Source: Cohnella zeiphila
GTDB taxonomy: Bacteria > Bacillota > Bacilli > Paenibacillales > Paenibacillaceae
Assembly: GCF_014212055.1 (NCBI RefSeq)
Contig: NZ_JACJVO010000002.1
Coordinates: forward strand, 62,001 to 126,000
Length of the DNA stretch: 64,000 nt
Direction: 5' to 3'
Positions 51,698 through 59,950 of this stretch are shown in pieces. How positions within the stretch are numbered: position 1 is the stretch's first letter; each line of letters opens with the position of its first letter. The notes beneath the pieces are model-generated. The model had not been told where the DNA came from. It saw only the letters and a list, made by a program, of their open reading frames with translations, and made no database searches. A program made the translations under genes and the position numbers.

Positions 51698-52759
51698 ATG
51701 AGTCAAGTCGGCATCGGCATCATCGGGCTCGGAACGATCTCCGAGATGCACCTCAAATCGTACCAGAACAATCCCGACGCGAAGATCGTCGCCGTATGCG
51801 ATCTCAACGAAGAACGCGCCCGCGCCAAAGCGGAGAAATACGGCGTCCCGAACGTCTACACCGACTATCGCGAGCTGCTCAGCAATCCCGACGTCCACGC
51901 GATCAGCGTCTGCACCTGGAACAATACCCATGCGCTGCTTGGCATCGCGGCGCTGGAAGCCGGCAAGCACGTGCTGGTGGAGAAGCCGCTGTGCAAAACG
52001 GTCGAGGAAGCGCACGAGATCGAAGCGGCCGTTCGCCGCTCGGGCAAGCAGCTGCAGGTCGGCTTCGTCCGCCGCTACGGCTCGAACACCGGCATCGTCC
52101 GTTCGTTCCTGGAGGCCGGCGAACTGGGCGAGGTCTATTACGCGAAAGCGTCCTGCATCCGCCGCGTCGGCAATCCCGGCGGCTGGTTCGGCGACGTCGA
52201 GCGCTCCGGCGGCGGTCCGCTGATCGACGTCGGCGTGCATGTCATCGATCTATGCTGGTACCTGATGGGACGTCCCAAGGTCCAATCGGTCAGCGGCAAT
52301 GCGTACCGCAAGCTCGGCAACCGCGCCAACGTCGGCAACTTCGCCAGCTACAAGGCGGCCGATTACAGCCCCGACCTGAATACGGTCGAGGATCTCGCGA
52401 ACGCCATGATCCGGTTCGAGAACGGCGCCTCGCTGCTCGTCGACGTCAGCTTCTCCCTGCACGCGAAGGAGGACGAGCTGACCGTCAAGCTGTACGGCAC
52501 GAAGGGCGGCGTCGAGCTCGAGCCGAAGCTCACGTTCGTGCTGGAGAAGCATGACACGATGCTGAACGCCGTTCCCCAAATTAACCATTTGTCGTTCGAC
52601 TTCGCCTCCGGCTTCCAAGCGGAGATCGATCACTTCGTCGCCGTCTGCCAAGGCGCCAAAGAGACGCTCAGCCCGGTCGAGGACGGCGTCGAGATGATGA
52701 AGATTCTGTGCGGCATCTACGAGTCGGGCCGGCTGGGCAAGGAAGTCGCGTTCGGCTAG
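51698..52759 (+). CDS. Gfo/Idh/MocA-family oxidoreductase
   Basis: A 353-residue NAD(P)-dependent sugar dehydrogenase with Rossmann start GIGIIGLGTISEMHL, HVLVEKPLCKT and the active-site DVGVHVIDLCWYLMG. It differs from the Gfo/Idh/MocA protein at 35462-36517 in its C-terminal half. Third gene of the module, 33 bp after the FAD gene, with AGGAGAGGG before the ATG. Confidence 0.92.
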   Translation: MSQVGIGIIGLGTISEMHLKSYQNNPDAKIVAVCDLNEERARAKAEKYGVPNVYTDYRELLSNPDVHAISVCTWNNTHALLGIAALEAGKHVLVEKPLCKTVEEAHEIEAAVRRSGKQLQVGFVRRYGSNTGIVRSFLEAGELGEVYYAKASCIRRVGNPGGWFGDVERSGGGPLIDVGVHVIDLCWYLMGRPKVQSVSGNAYRKLGNRANVGNFASYKAADYSPDLNTVEDLANAMIRFENGASLLVDVSFSLHAKEDELTVKLYGTKGGVELEPKLTFVLEKHDTMLNAVPQINHLSFDFASGFQAEIDHFVAVCQGAKETLSPVEDGVEMMKILCGIYESGRLGKEVAFG

Positions 52760-52788
52760 GACGAGGGTAATGAACGCCGCAAGCTTGA

Positions 52789-52839
52789 AAGGGGTTGTCT
52801 CCAACGGTCGCGCAATGACCGAAGAGATAGCCCCTTCTT
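52789..52839 (+). terminator. Terminator of the TIM-barrel/FAD/Gfo module
   Basis: AAGGGG-TT-GTCTC and GAGAT-A-GCCCCTT pair around an inner GGTC/GACC hairpin, followed by CTTTACG. Confidence 0.65.
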
Positions 52840-52882
52840 TACGGTCGACGACATGGCTTCTTAAACAGTAGCGCCGGGCGTT

Positions 52883-53473
52883 TCATGATTCCTCGCCATT
52901 GCGATTCAGGCCCAGACCGTTCATGACGTAAGGACGAACCATATCTAGAAGCAGATCGGTTCGATCGTTTTCCCCGACCGTCAGCCAGTCATGCGCGGCG
53001 CTATAGATCGCGGAGCCTGTCATGGCCGAAACGATCTTCGCATGAGGACGGTCTGCCGTATAGAGGACATTCCCTTTCAAAAATATACCTTCGATGGTTT
53101 GCTGCAGCAATTTCTTTATCTTGTCGTCGACAAGAGCGCCAATCGATTTGGAATCCATTCTGCATATTCGATAAAAATCTACGATGTAACGGTGTGCGAA
53201 CAAAATCAGTTGGTCGCATACTTCATCTGTGAACTCGCTCGCGTTCACCGCTTGCTCGGGAATTCTCTCGTGAAAAGCTTGTTCCGTAATTTCTTCAAGC
53301 AAAGCGTACTTATCTTCGAAATGCGCATAAAAGGTTGCGCGGTTAATGGTAGCCCTCTGCGCGATATCTTTTATGGTAATGGCGTCGAATCCTTTCCTCT
53401 GCAACAGATCTCCGAACGCGTCCTTTATTAACTGCCGCGTGCGCAAAACCCTTGGATCTTCCTGACTTGCCAT
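52883..53473 (-). CDS. TetR-family transcriptional regulator
   Basis: A 196-residue protein with a TetR helix-turn-helix at about residues 33-58 (IKDIAQRATINRATFYAHF) and an all-helical ligand domain with the C-terminal dimer part of the DUF1956/TetR_C type. It faces away from a PanE-like gene, whose expression it probably controls. GGAGATCTCGAT precedes the ATG. Confidence 0.9.
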   Translation of the reverse strand: MASQEDPRVLRTRQLIKDAFGDLLQRKGFDAITIKDIAQRATINRATFYAHFEDKYALLEEITEQAFHERIPEQAVNASEFTDEVCDQLILFAHRYIVDFYRICRMDSKSIGALVDDKIKKLLQQTIEGIFLKGNVLYTADRPHAKIVSAMTGSAIYSAAHDWLTVGENDRTDLLLDMVRPYVMNGLGLNRNGEES

Positions 53474-53580
53474 ATCGAGATCTCCTTCCAGGCATCAAAT
53501 AACGCGAAGTGTTGTCTATGCGACTTTTCGCTTCGTCTGCCGGTTGAAACCATAAGAATGCGGCACTATCATTTTATGCG

Positions 53581-53604
53581 ACGGTTGTTGTTTAAACAAA
53601 CCGT
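53581..53604. promoter_or_regulatory. Palindrome between the TetR and PanE-like genes
   Basis: ACGGTT ... GTTTAAAC ... AACCGT is an imperfect 24-bp dyad in the divergent gap. It is a candidate TetR operator; the two halves are offset by two bases, so the match is not perfect. Confidence 0.35.
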
Positions 53605-53632
53605 GACGATTTCGCCGAGAGGAAGGATCATC

Positions 53633-54526
53633 GTGAACGCCAAACGAAATAGACTGCTGATATTCGGCGCCGGCGTGATCGGCAGCGTATACGCGCTCCG
53701 ATTCGCGCAGTACGGACTGGACGTCACCTTGCTGGCAAGAGGAAAAAGGCTGGAGGCGTTGAACAAAAACGGACTGAAATACAACGATAACGGAACGATA
53801 AGGAAAATACCGATCAGGACGATCGAGAAGCTTGAAAACGACGACATCTACGATTTCGTCTTTGTTCCCGTACGGTATGACCAAGCCGAGTCTGCCCTGA
53901 CGGCGATCAAGAACAATCGGAGCGAAACCATCGTCACCTTGACCAACACCGTCGGATACGACGCTTGGCTGGATATCGTGGGCGACCGGCTGCTCCCGGG
54001 ATTCCCCGGCGCGGGCGGAGACATCAAAGATGATGTTCTTTACGCCCGATTCGGTTCCGAGAAACATCAAGGAACTTTTTTTGGCGAAATAAACGGACGA
54101 ACGACCGAAAGAGTGAAAGAGCTGGCAAGAATACTCGAAACGGCGGATTTGCCTTACGAGATACAAGATAACATTCAAGCGTTCCATGTCTCGCATGCCG
54201 CGATCGCCGCGGTCAACAAGCATTTCTATACGAATGACGGCATGACGGATTTGGAGACGGCAAGAAGCGAAAATACGCTAAGCAAGGTCGCGGCGGATAT
54301 CAAACAAAATCTTCGCTTGGTAGAGCAAGCCGGAATTCCGGTCATCCCGTCCGAAACGAAATCAATGGGAGAACTGCCCGAACAAGATATTGTGACGAAA
54401 TACCGTCAAATGCTGAGCGATAGCTTCATCATCGACGTAAAGCTGGGGAAGCACGCCGTTAACCAAAAAGCGGAAATTCTGCTGCTGGACAAGATGCTTC
54501 ATCAAAAGCTGACCGCTCGCCGATGA
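53633..54526 (+). CDS. Ketopantoate-reductase-family (PanE/ApbA) protein
   Basis: A 297-residue NADPH-binding protein. LLIFGAGVIGSVYALRFAQYG is the cofactor site, FVFVPVRYDQ the usual second strand, and the C-terminal helical domain has the KMHLGKH-like region KLGKHAVNQKAEILL. True PanE makes pantoate; many paralogues reduce other keto acids, and the presence of a TetR partner suggests such a role. The GTG at 53633 is chosen because GAGAGGAAGG stands 6 bases before it; starts up to 53558 lack one. Confidence 0.82.
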   Translation: MNAKRNRLLIFGAGVIGSVYALRFAQYGLDVTLLARGKRLEALNKNGLKYNDNGTIRKIPIRTIEKLENDDIYDFVFVPVRYDQAESALTAIKNNRSETIVTLTNTVGYDAWLDIVGDRLLPGFPGAGGDIKDDVLYARFGSEKHQGTFFGEINGRTTERVKELARILETADLPYEIQDNIQAFHVSHAAIAAVNKHFYTNDGMTDLETARSENTLSKVAADIKQNLRLVEQAGIPVIPSETKSMGELPEQDIVTKYRQMLSDSFIIDVKLGKHAVNQKAEILLLDKMLHQKLTARR

Positions 54527-54545
54527 CATAGACGGCCGGCAAGCC

Positions 54546-54588
54546 AAAGCCGCCCCCAAGTCATGTCCATGACGTTAGGGGCGGCTTT
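54546..54588. terminator. Bidirectional terminator between convergent genes
   Basis: AAAGCCGCCCC and GGGGCGGCTTTT form an 11-bp stem around an inner TCATG/CATGA hairpin, with T-rich ends on both sides. Confidence 0.9.
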
Positions 54589-54627
54589 TCTGCCTAACCT
54601 TTTTATAATCTCTCTTCGCTTCTCTTT

Positions 54628-56100
54628 TTATTTTTTGGAGCTCTTATACCACTCGTTCGCGCCCGCGGTCATGTCGGCGCCACCCTGCTCCTTCCACTTG
54701 GCCACGAATTTGTCGTAGTCGGACAGCGGCTCCGTTCCGGTAATGAAGTTGAGCATCTCGTCCAGCTGGAACTGCAGCAGGTTCAGCTTGTTCTCCGCGA
54801 CCTGCGGGATCGGCGGCGCCAACGCGATCGGGTCGGTCACGACCAGACCTTCGGAATTCGCCTGCATCTGCTCGAAGTACGATTGCAGCGTCGGATCCTT
54901 GCGCACGCGGGCCTGCCAGTAGTCCGGATATTTGGTCTCGTCGACGCCGGTCATGTAGTTGCTTGCGTTGTTCAGATCGTCGGTGAACTTGGGCAGAATC
55001 GGATAATACTTGCCGTCCTTCACTTCGTAGTGGACGCCCTCCTGGCCGATCGACATCTCCTTGAAAATATCCGGCGACAGCTTGGCGTCCAGCAGCTTGA
55101 CGGCATCTTCCTTATGCTTCGCATACTTCGGCACGACCGCATACCAGGAGGTTCCGGTAACCGCGTAGACGGTCGCCTTGCCGCTCTTATCCTTCAGGAA
55201 CGGCACGAGCGCCGCCTTCGCGTTCGGATCGGCCTTCGTCAGCGCGTTGATCGCGCTCGGCGCGTTGTACCAGGCCAGCTTGAACATCGCCGCCTGCCCG
55301 TTGGCGAACTTCTCCATCATTTTGGCCGCCGTGTTCAGCGGCAGCTCCGTATCCAGCAGCCCTTCCGTGTACAGCTTATTCATATAAGTCAAATATTCCT
55401 TCATCTGCGGCGTCTCGACCTGGTGAACGAGCGTGCCGTTCTGGTCGACCCAGTCGGTCGTCACGCCGAACGCCGCCGCGATGTCGCCGAGCAGCGAGCT
55501 TACGGCGTCCTTGCTCGCGGTAAGCGGAATGACGTTCTTCTTCTCTTTGATCGTCTTCAGCACCGTGTACAGCTCGTCGGGGTTGGTCGGCATCTTGAGC
55601 CCCAGCTCATCCAGCCAATCCTGCCGCACGACCAGCTCCTCGCTGACCGCGATGCCCGATCCGGTCTCCGGGATGCCGTAGATTTTGCCGTCCAGCTTGG
55701 CGCTTTCCCATGAGGCGTCCGAGATCGCATTCTTGATGTTGGGGCCGTTCTTGTCGATCAGATCGTCCAGCGGCTCGAGCGCTCCGGAGCTGGCCAGGTT
55801 GTAGAATTGCGGGGCGCTGAGCTTCATCAGGTCGTAAGGCTCCTTGTTGGCGACGAGCAGATTCAGCTTCTGGTCCGCTTCCTCGGCGGGCAGCATGTCA
55901 TACTTGACCGGATAACCGGTCAGCCGCGTGATCGCCTTGGCCGTATAGTCTTCGTTCGGATCGAAACGGCCGTACTGAATGAGCATCTTCAGCTCGGGCT
56001 TGCCGGAGCCGGAGCTCTCTTTGTCCGATTTGCCGCTGCAGGCCGCAAGCGAGAGCGTGAGCGCGCCTGCGAGAGTAATTGCCGCTATTTTTCCGATCAT
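54628..56100 (-). CDS. LplA-type substrate-binding lipoprotein
   Basis: A 490-residue lipoprotein with lipobox SLAAC (Cys21). The mature part is a family 1 binding protein of the LplA kind; it has DWLDELGLKMPTNPDELYTVL, a long C-terminal domain and the KWKEQGGADMTAGANEWY tail near the end that is common to these proteins. ATG 56100 has GGAGGTTG before it; 56121 would enclose that site. It is the third gene of an importer with the two permeases upstream. Confidence 0.92.
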   Translation of the reverse strand: MIGKIAAITLAGALTLSLAACSGKSDKESSGSGKPELKMLIQYGRFDPNEDYTAKAITRLTGYPVKYDMLPAEEADQKLNLLVANKEPYDLMKLSAPQFYNLASSGALEPLDDLIDKNGPNIKNAISDASWESAKLDGKIYGIPETGSGIAVSEELVVRQDWLDELGLKMPTNPDELYTVLKTIKEKKNVIPLTASKDAVSSLLGDIAAAFGVTTDWVDQNGTLVHQVETPQMKEYLTYMNKLYTEGLLDTELPLNTAAKMMEKFANGQAAMFKLAWYNAPSAINALTKADPNAKAALVPFLKDKSGKATVYAVTGTSWYAVVPKYAKHKEDAVKLLDAKLSPDIFKEMSIGQEGVHYEVKDGKYYPILPKFTDDLNNASNYMTGVDETKYPDYWQARVRKDPTLQSYFEQMQANSEGLVVTDPIALAPPIPQVAENKLNLLQFQLDEMLNFITGTEPLSDYDKFVAKWKEQGGADMTAGANEWYKSSKK

Positions 56101-56216
56101 GCCTTCAACCTCCGTTTTCATGGATTGCGCCGTTTGAAGCGAATTGCCGATGGCCGAACCGCATTCGTGCCGACATCACCTCCCGCAAGCGTCAACGAGT
56201 CATCCCTGAAGCTCCT

Positions 56217-57152
56217 CTATTCTTTCACCGAACCGACAAGCACTCCTTTGACGAAATATTTTTGCAGGAACGGGTACACGATCAGAATCGGAACCGTCGC
56301 GAGCAGGATGGAAGCCGCCTGGATCGACTGCGGAGCCGTATTCAGCGCCTGGTCGGGGTTCAGGGTCGCATTGCGCAGGAAATCGCTGGAGGAGACCAGA
56401 AGCTCCTTCAAGAACAGCTGCAGCGGCTTCAAACCCGGATCGGAGATATAGATCATCGCGTTGAAATAATCGTTCCAGAAGGCGACCGCGAAGAACAGAG
56501 CAATGGTCGCCAATACCGGCAGCGACAGCGGCAGATAGATGGAGAACAGAATGCGGATATGCCCGGCCCCGTCCAGCTTGGCCGATTCCTCCAGACTGTC
56601 GGGCAGCCCCTCGTAGTAATTTTTGATCACCAGCATGTTGAACACGTTGATCATCGAGGGCAGGAACAGGACAGGCAGCGTATTGACGAGATGAAGATTG
56701 TGCATGAGCAGGTAGGTCGGAATCAGGCCGCCGCTGAACAGCATCGTGAAGATGAAGAGAAGCAGCAGCCATTTTCGGCCGACGAGGCGAGGCTTGGACA
56801 GCGGGTAGGCGGTCAGCGCCGTCACCAGCAGGCTGCATGCCGTCCCCAACAAGGTCAGCAGGACCGAGACGCGCAGCGCGCCCAAGAACGCGTCGTCCTG
56901 GAGCACATATCGGTACGTTCCGAACTGCAGATCGATCGGGAGCAGGTTGACCCGGCCGGCGACGACCGCTTCCTCGCTGCTGAGCGACTTGGCGAGCAGG
57001 TTGACGAACGGAAGCAGCGTCGAAAGGCCGATCAGCGCGAACAGCGTATAATTGCAGACGTCGAACACTTTCTCGGGCAACGAACGGCGAATGCCTTTTC
57101 TCCGGCGCTTTGTCTTCGCGGTCGCCGGCACCCGTGCCGTCATGCTATCCAT
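56217..57152 (-). CDS. LplC-type sugar importer permease
   Basis: A 311-residue permease: a basic cytosolic start, six membrane segments, and the EAA loop EESAKLDGAGHIRILFSIYL. The C-terminal FLQKYFVKGVLVGSVKE ending is diagnostic of the LplC family of Paenibacillus oligosaccharide importers. 18 bp behind the LplB gene. Confidence 0.93.
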   Translation of the reverse strand: MDSMTARVPATAKTKRRRKGIRRSLPEKVFDVCNYTLFALIGLSTLLPFVNLLAKSLSSEEAVVAGRVNLLPIDLQFGTYRYVLQDDAFLGALRVSVLLTLLGTACSLLVTALTAYPLSKPRLVGRKWLLLLFIFTMLFSGGLIPTYLLMHNLHLVNTLPVLFLPSMINVFNMLVIKNYYEGLPDSLEESAKLDGAGHIRILFSIYLPLSLPVLATIALFFAVAFWNDYFNAMIYISDPGLKPLQLFLKELLVSSSDFLRNATLNPDQALNTAPQSIQAASILLATVPILIVYPFLQKYFVKGVLVGSVKE

Positions 57153-57170
57153 GTTGATTAGCCCCCTTCG

Positions 57171-58121
57171 TCACCAGATGCCCCGGCGCAAATATTTGCG
57201 GCTCAAGTAGTTGCCGGAGATGATCAGAACGAAGCCGATGACCGATTCGAACAAGCCGACGGCTGTCGTAAAGCTGTATTCCTGCTTGCCCAGACCCATC
57301 CGGTACACGTAGGTGCCGATGATGTCGGACGACTTGTAGACGGTGGAGTTGTACATCGCCAGAATCTGTTCGGTATCGCCCGTGAACATGCTGCCCAGCC
57401 GCAGAATGAGCATCAGCACGATAATGGGCGAGATTCCCGGCAGCGTAATGTGCCAGATTTGCTTCCATCTCCCGGCTCCGTCCATCCGCGCCGCTTCATA
57501 CAAGCCCGGATCGATGGTGGAGAAAGCGGCGAGATAGACGATCGTGCTCCAGCCCGTCTCCTTCCAGCCGGCCGTCGTGACGAGCACGCTGCGAAAGTAG
57601 TCGTTGCTCAGGAAGAAAGGGATCGGCTCGATGCCGAATTGGCCCAGAAATTTGTTGACCAGTCCCCCGTTGATCGAGAGCAGGTCGATGAACAGGCCGC
57701 TGATGATGATCCATGACAGGAAATGCGGAAGGTAGATGACGGTTTGCACGGTTTTGCGGTAGGTCATCTGCCTCAATTCATGGAGCAGAATGGCGGCGAT
57801 AATGGGCAGCGGGAACAGGAAGACGAGCTTAAGCAAGCTGATCTCGATCGTGTTGCGAAGCACGAGCAGGAAGTCGTCGGACTCAAACAGCTTGCGGAAG
57901 TTTTCCGTCCCGACCCAAGGGCTGCCCGCCATCCCGTCGAAAATGTTGTAATCCTTGAACGCGATAAGGATGCCGTACATCGGCGTGTACTTGAACAGAA
58001 GCAGCACGGCAATGCCCGGCAAGAGGAGCAAATAGAGTTCCCGGTCGGCGCGGATGTTCTTCCAGACCGACCGTCTGTTCGGCCGCGGCGCGATGGCTGA
58101 GTTCGGATTCCTGTCCGTCAT
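57171..58121 (-). CDS. LplB-type sugar importer permease
   Basis: A 316-residue permease with an opening cytosolic tail, YTPMYGILIAFKDYN after the first membrane segment and the EAA loop YEAARMDGAGRWKQIWHITL. First gene of the importer, starting at ATG 58121 after AAGGGGGAG. A cre-like site and a candidate promoter lie just upstream, and the adjacent two-component system probably controls it. Confidence 0.93.
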   Translation of the reverse strand: MTDRNPNSAIAPRPNRRSVWKNIRADRELYLLLLPGIAVLLLFKYTPMYGILIAFKDYNIFDGMAGSPWVGTENFRKLFESDDFLLVLRNTIEISLLKLVFLFPLPIIAAILLHELRQMTYRKTVQTVIYLPHFLSWIIISGLFIDLLSINGGLVNKFLGQFGIEPIPFFLSNDYFRSVLVTTAGWKETGWSTIVYLAAFSTIDPGLYEAARMDGAGRWKQIWHITLPGISPIIVLMLILRLGSMFTGDTEQILAMYNSTVYKSSDIIGTYVYRMGLGKQEYSFTTAVGLFESVIGFVLIISGNYLSRKYLRRGIW

Positions 58122-58171
58122 GCTTCTCCCCCTTGCTGGTCTTGATCGATTCCGTAGCTTAAGTGTAGAGG

Positions 58172-58185
58172 GGAAAGCGCTGTCC
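58172..58185 (+). promoter_or_regulatory. Candidate cre site of the LplB operon
   Basis: GGAAAGCGCTGTCC has 12 of 14 positions of the CcpA cre pattern and lies about 50 bp before the LplB start, near where a promoter would be (TACACT as possible -10). Confidence 0.4.
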
Positions 58186-58248
58186 TAGTAGAGGAGGCTC
58201 ATGACCGTTTTTGGTAATTTGATGTTGGATCGGAGGAAGGCGCGGCCG

Positions 58249-58284
58249 AAAAAGCCCGGAACCGCAAAAGCTGCGGTCCCGGGC
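58249..58284 (-). terminator. Terminator after the response-regulator gene
   Basis: GCCCGG-ACCGCA and TGCGGT-CCGGGC pair around a short loop, followed leftward by TTTTTCGG. Confidence 0.88.
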
Positions 58285-58309
58285 CCGAACGAAATCGCCG
58301 AATGGCCGG

Positions 58310-59950
58310 TTATTGCTTCATTCCACCCGGCGTTACGCCCCAATATTTGCGGAATACTTTCGTAAAATAGCTGACGTCGCGGTAGCCGACCATCCGTGCG
58401 GCATCGTACACTTTGGCTCCGTCGGAGAGCGCGGCTTTGGCTTTCTCCATCTTCTGCTCCAGCACGTAAGCCGAGAACGTCTGCCCCATCTCCTGCTTGA
58501 ACAGGCGGCTCAAATACGACGGATTCACGTACAGTCGCTCCGCGGCCGTATGAAGCGACACCTCTTGATCGATCTCCTCCTGCGCGATGACGAGCAGCGT
58601 CTCGACGAACTGATGGCGGCTCGATTTGCGGCGCCGGGCCTGATACGAGGCGATCTCGTCCACGCTGCTTTCCAGCCAGGCGCGGATCTTGTCCCGGGTC
58701 GACAGCTGGTTCGGGCTCAGAAACGAGGCGAAGTTGATCTTCAGCACTTCCTTGACCGCAAGCCCCTGCTTCTGCACGAACCGGACAAGCAGGCTGCCGA
58801 TGTAGAGAACGCCCTCCATAATCTCGTCGGCCGTCTCGGCCCCTGCCATCCCGCTCCGCCACATCTCGTCCAGAGCCCGGACCGCCGCTTCGGCATCGCC
58901 CAGCTCCAATGCGATCTCCAGAGCTTTCTCCTGCTCGCCGCTGATCGGAGGCGGGACGGCGCCCGGCGTGCCGCACGAGTCCGGCTCGCGGTACGGAATG
59001 GCGATCCCCGGCCCGTACACGATGCGGTCCTGCAGCGCAAGGCACGCTTCGGCGTACAGCCCGTTCAGCTCGCTTAACGTCCCCACGGAGCCTCCGATCC
59101 CCGCGCTGCAGACAAGGCCGAGGCCCTCCCGCGCCCGATTCAGCAGCTTATCCACCAGCGCCTGAGGACCCAGCAGACCCTGCTGCGCGTCCTTCTCCGG
59201 AGGAACGGCGAAGATGGCCGCCAGATATCCCTGCCCGTCCAGGCACAGCCAGCAATCCGCTTCGGCCAGCAGCGACTGCGCCAGCAGGTAGACGGAGAAC
59301 CGCGCGCGGGCGAGATCGACCGGGCGCGCGCGCTCCGCGCCGGCTTCGCCGCCGGCATCCGCGCTTGGCGGCTCTTCGGCCGGCTCCGTATCGACGACGG
59401 CGACCGCGTAACGCGCGCCCGCCGGGAGCCTGAGCCCGTACTCGGCGCCTTGACGTTCGGCTTCGCCCGGCCGGAACGAGCCTCGCAGCAGCCGCTCGAG
59501 GAAAGCCGCCTGCAGCTGCGGCAGGTGATCGACCCACTTCTGCCGCAGCAAATCCTCGTTATAGCGGCGGTCCAGCTCCCGGCGGAGCTGCCGGGCCGCC
59601 CCGGCGACCGCCTCCAGAATGTCGCGCTCGCCGGCGGGCTTGAGCAGATATTGGGTCACGCCCGCCTCCATCGCCTGCTGCGCGTACGCGAAGTTGTCGT
59701 GACCGCTCAAAATGATCGTTTTCAGGAAAGCGTCCTTCTCTCTCAGCAACCGGACAAGCGTCAAGCCGTCCATCTCCGGCATCTGAACGTCGAGCAGAAT
59801 GATGTCCGGCTTCTTCCGCTCGAACAGCTGCAGCGCCTCCTTCCCGTTCGCCGCCAGCGCCACGACTTCGATGCCGTGATCCTCCCACGGAATGCCTCCG
59901 GCGAGCGACTGCCGCAGCCGGGCTTCGTCCTCCACAATCATCAGATTCAT
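58310..59950 (-). CDS. YesN-type response regulator (receiver + AraC domain)
   Basis: A 546-residue regulator. An N-terminal receiver domain with phospho-Asp54 (DIILLDVQMPEMDG), a middle domain rich in Ala, Glu and Leu (about 140-430), and a C-terminal AraC-type double helix-turn-helix (about 440-546; AAERLYVNPSYLSRLFKQEM). Such regulators switch on neighbouring polysaccharide or sugar importers. It follows the kinase gene without a gap, and its target is likely the LplB operon just downstream. Confidence 0.95.
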   Translation of the reverse strand: MNLMIVEDEARLRQSLAGGIPWEDHGIEVVALAANGKEALQLFERKKPDIILLDVQMPEMDGLTLVRLLREKDAFLKTIILSGHDNFAYAQQAMEAGVTQYLLKPAGERDILEAVAGAARQLRRELDRRYNEDLLRQKWVDHLPQLQAAFLERLLRGSFRPGEAERQGAEYGLRLPAGARYAVAVVDTEPAEEPPSADAGGEAGAERARPVDLARARFSVYLLAQSLLAEADCWLCLDGQGYLAAIFAVPPEKDAQQGLLGPQALVDKLLNRAREGLGLVCSAGIGGSVGTLSELNGLYAEACLALQDRIVYGPGIAIPYREPDSCGTPGAVPPPISGEQEKALEIALELGDAEAAVRALDEMWRSGMAGAETADEIMEGVLYIGSLLVRFVQKQGLAVKEVLKINFASFLSPNQLSTRDKIRAWLESSVDEIASYQARRRKSSRHQFVETLLVIAQEEIDQEVSLHTAAERLYVNPSYLSRLFKQEMGQTFSAYVLEQKMEKAKAALSDGAKVYDAARMVGYRDVSYFTKVFRKYWGVTPGGMKQ

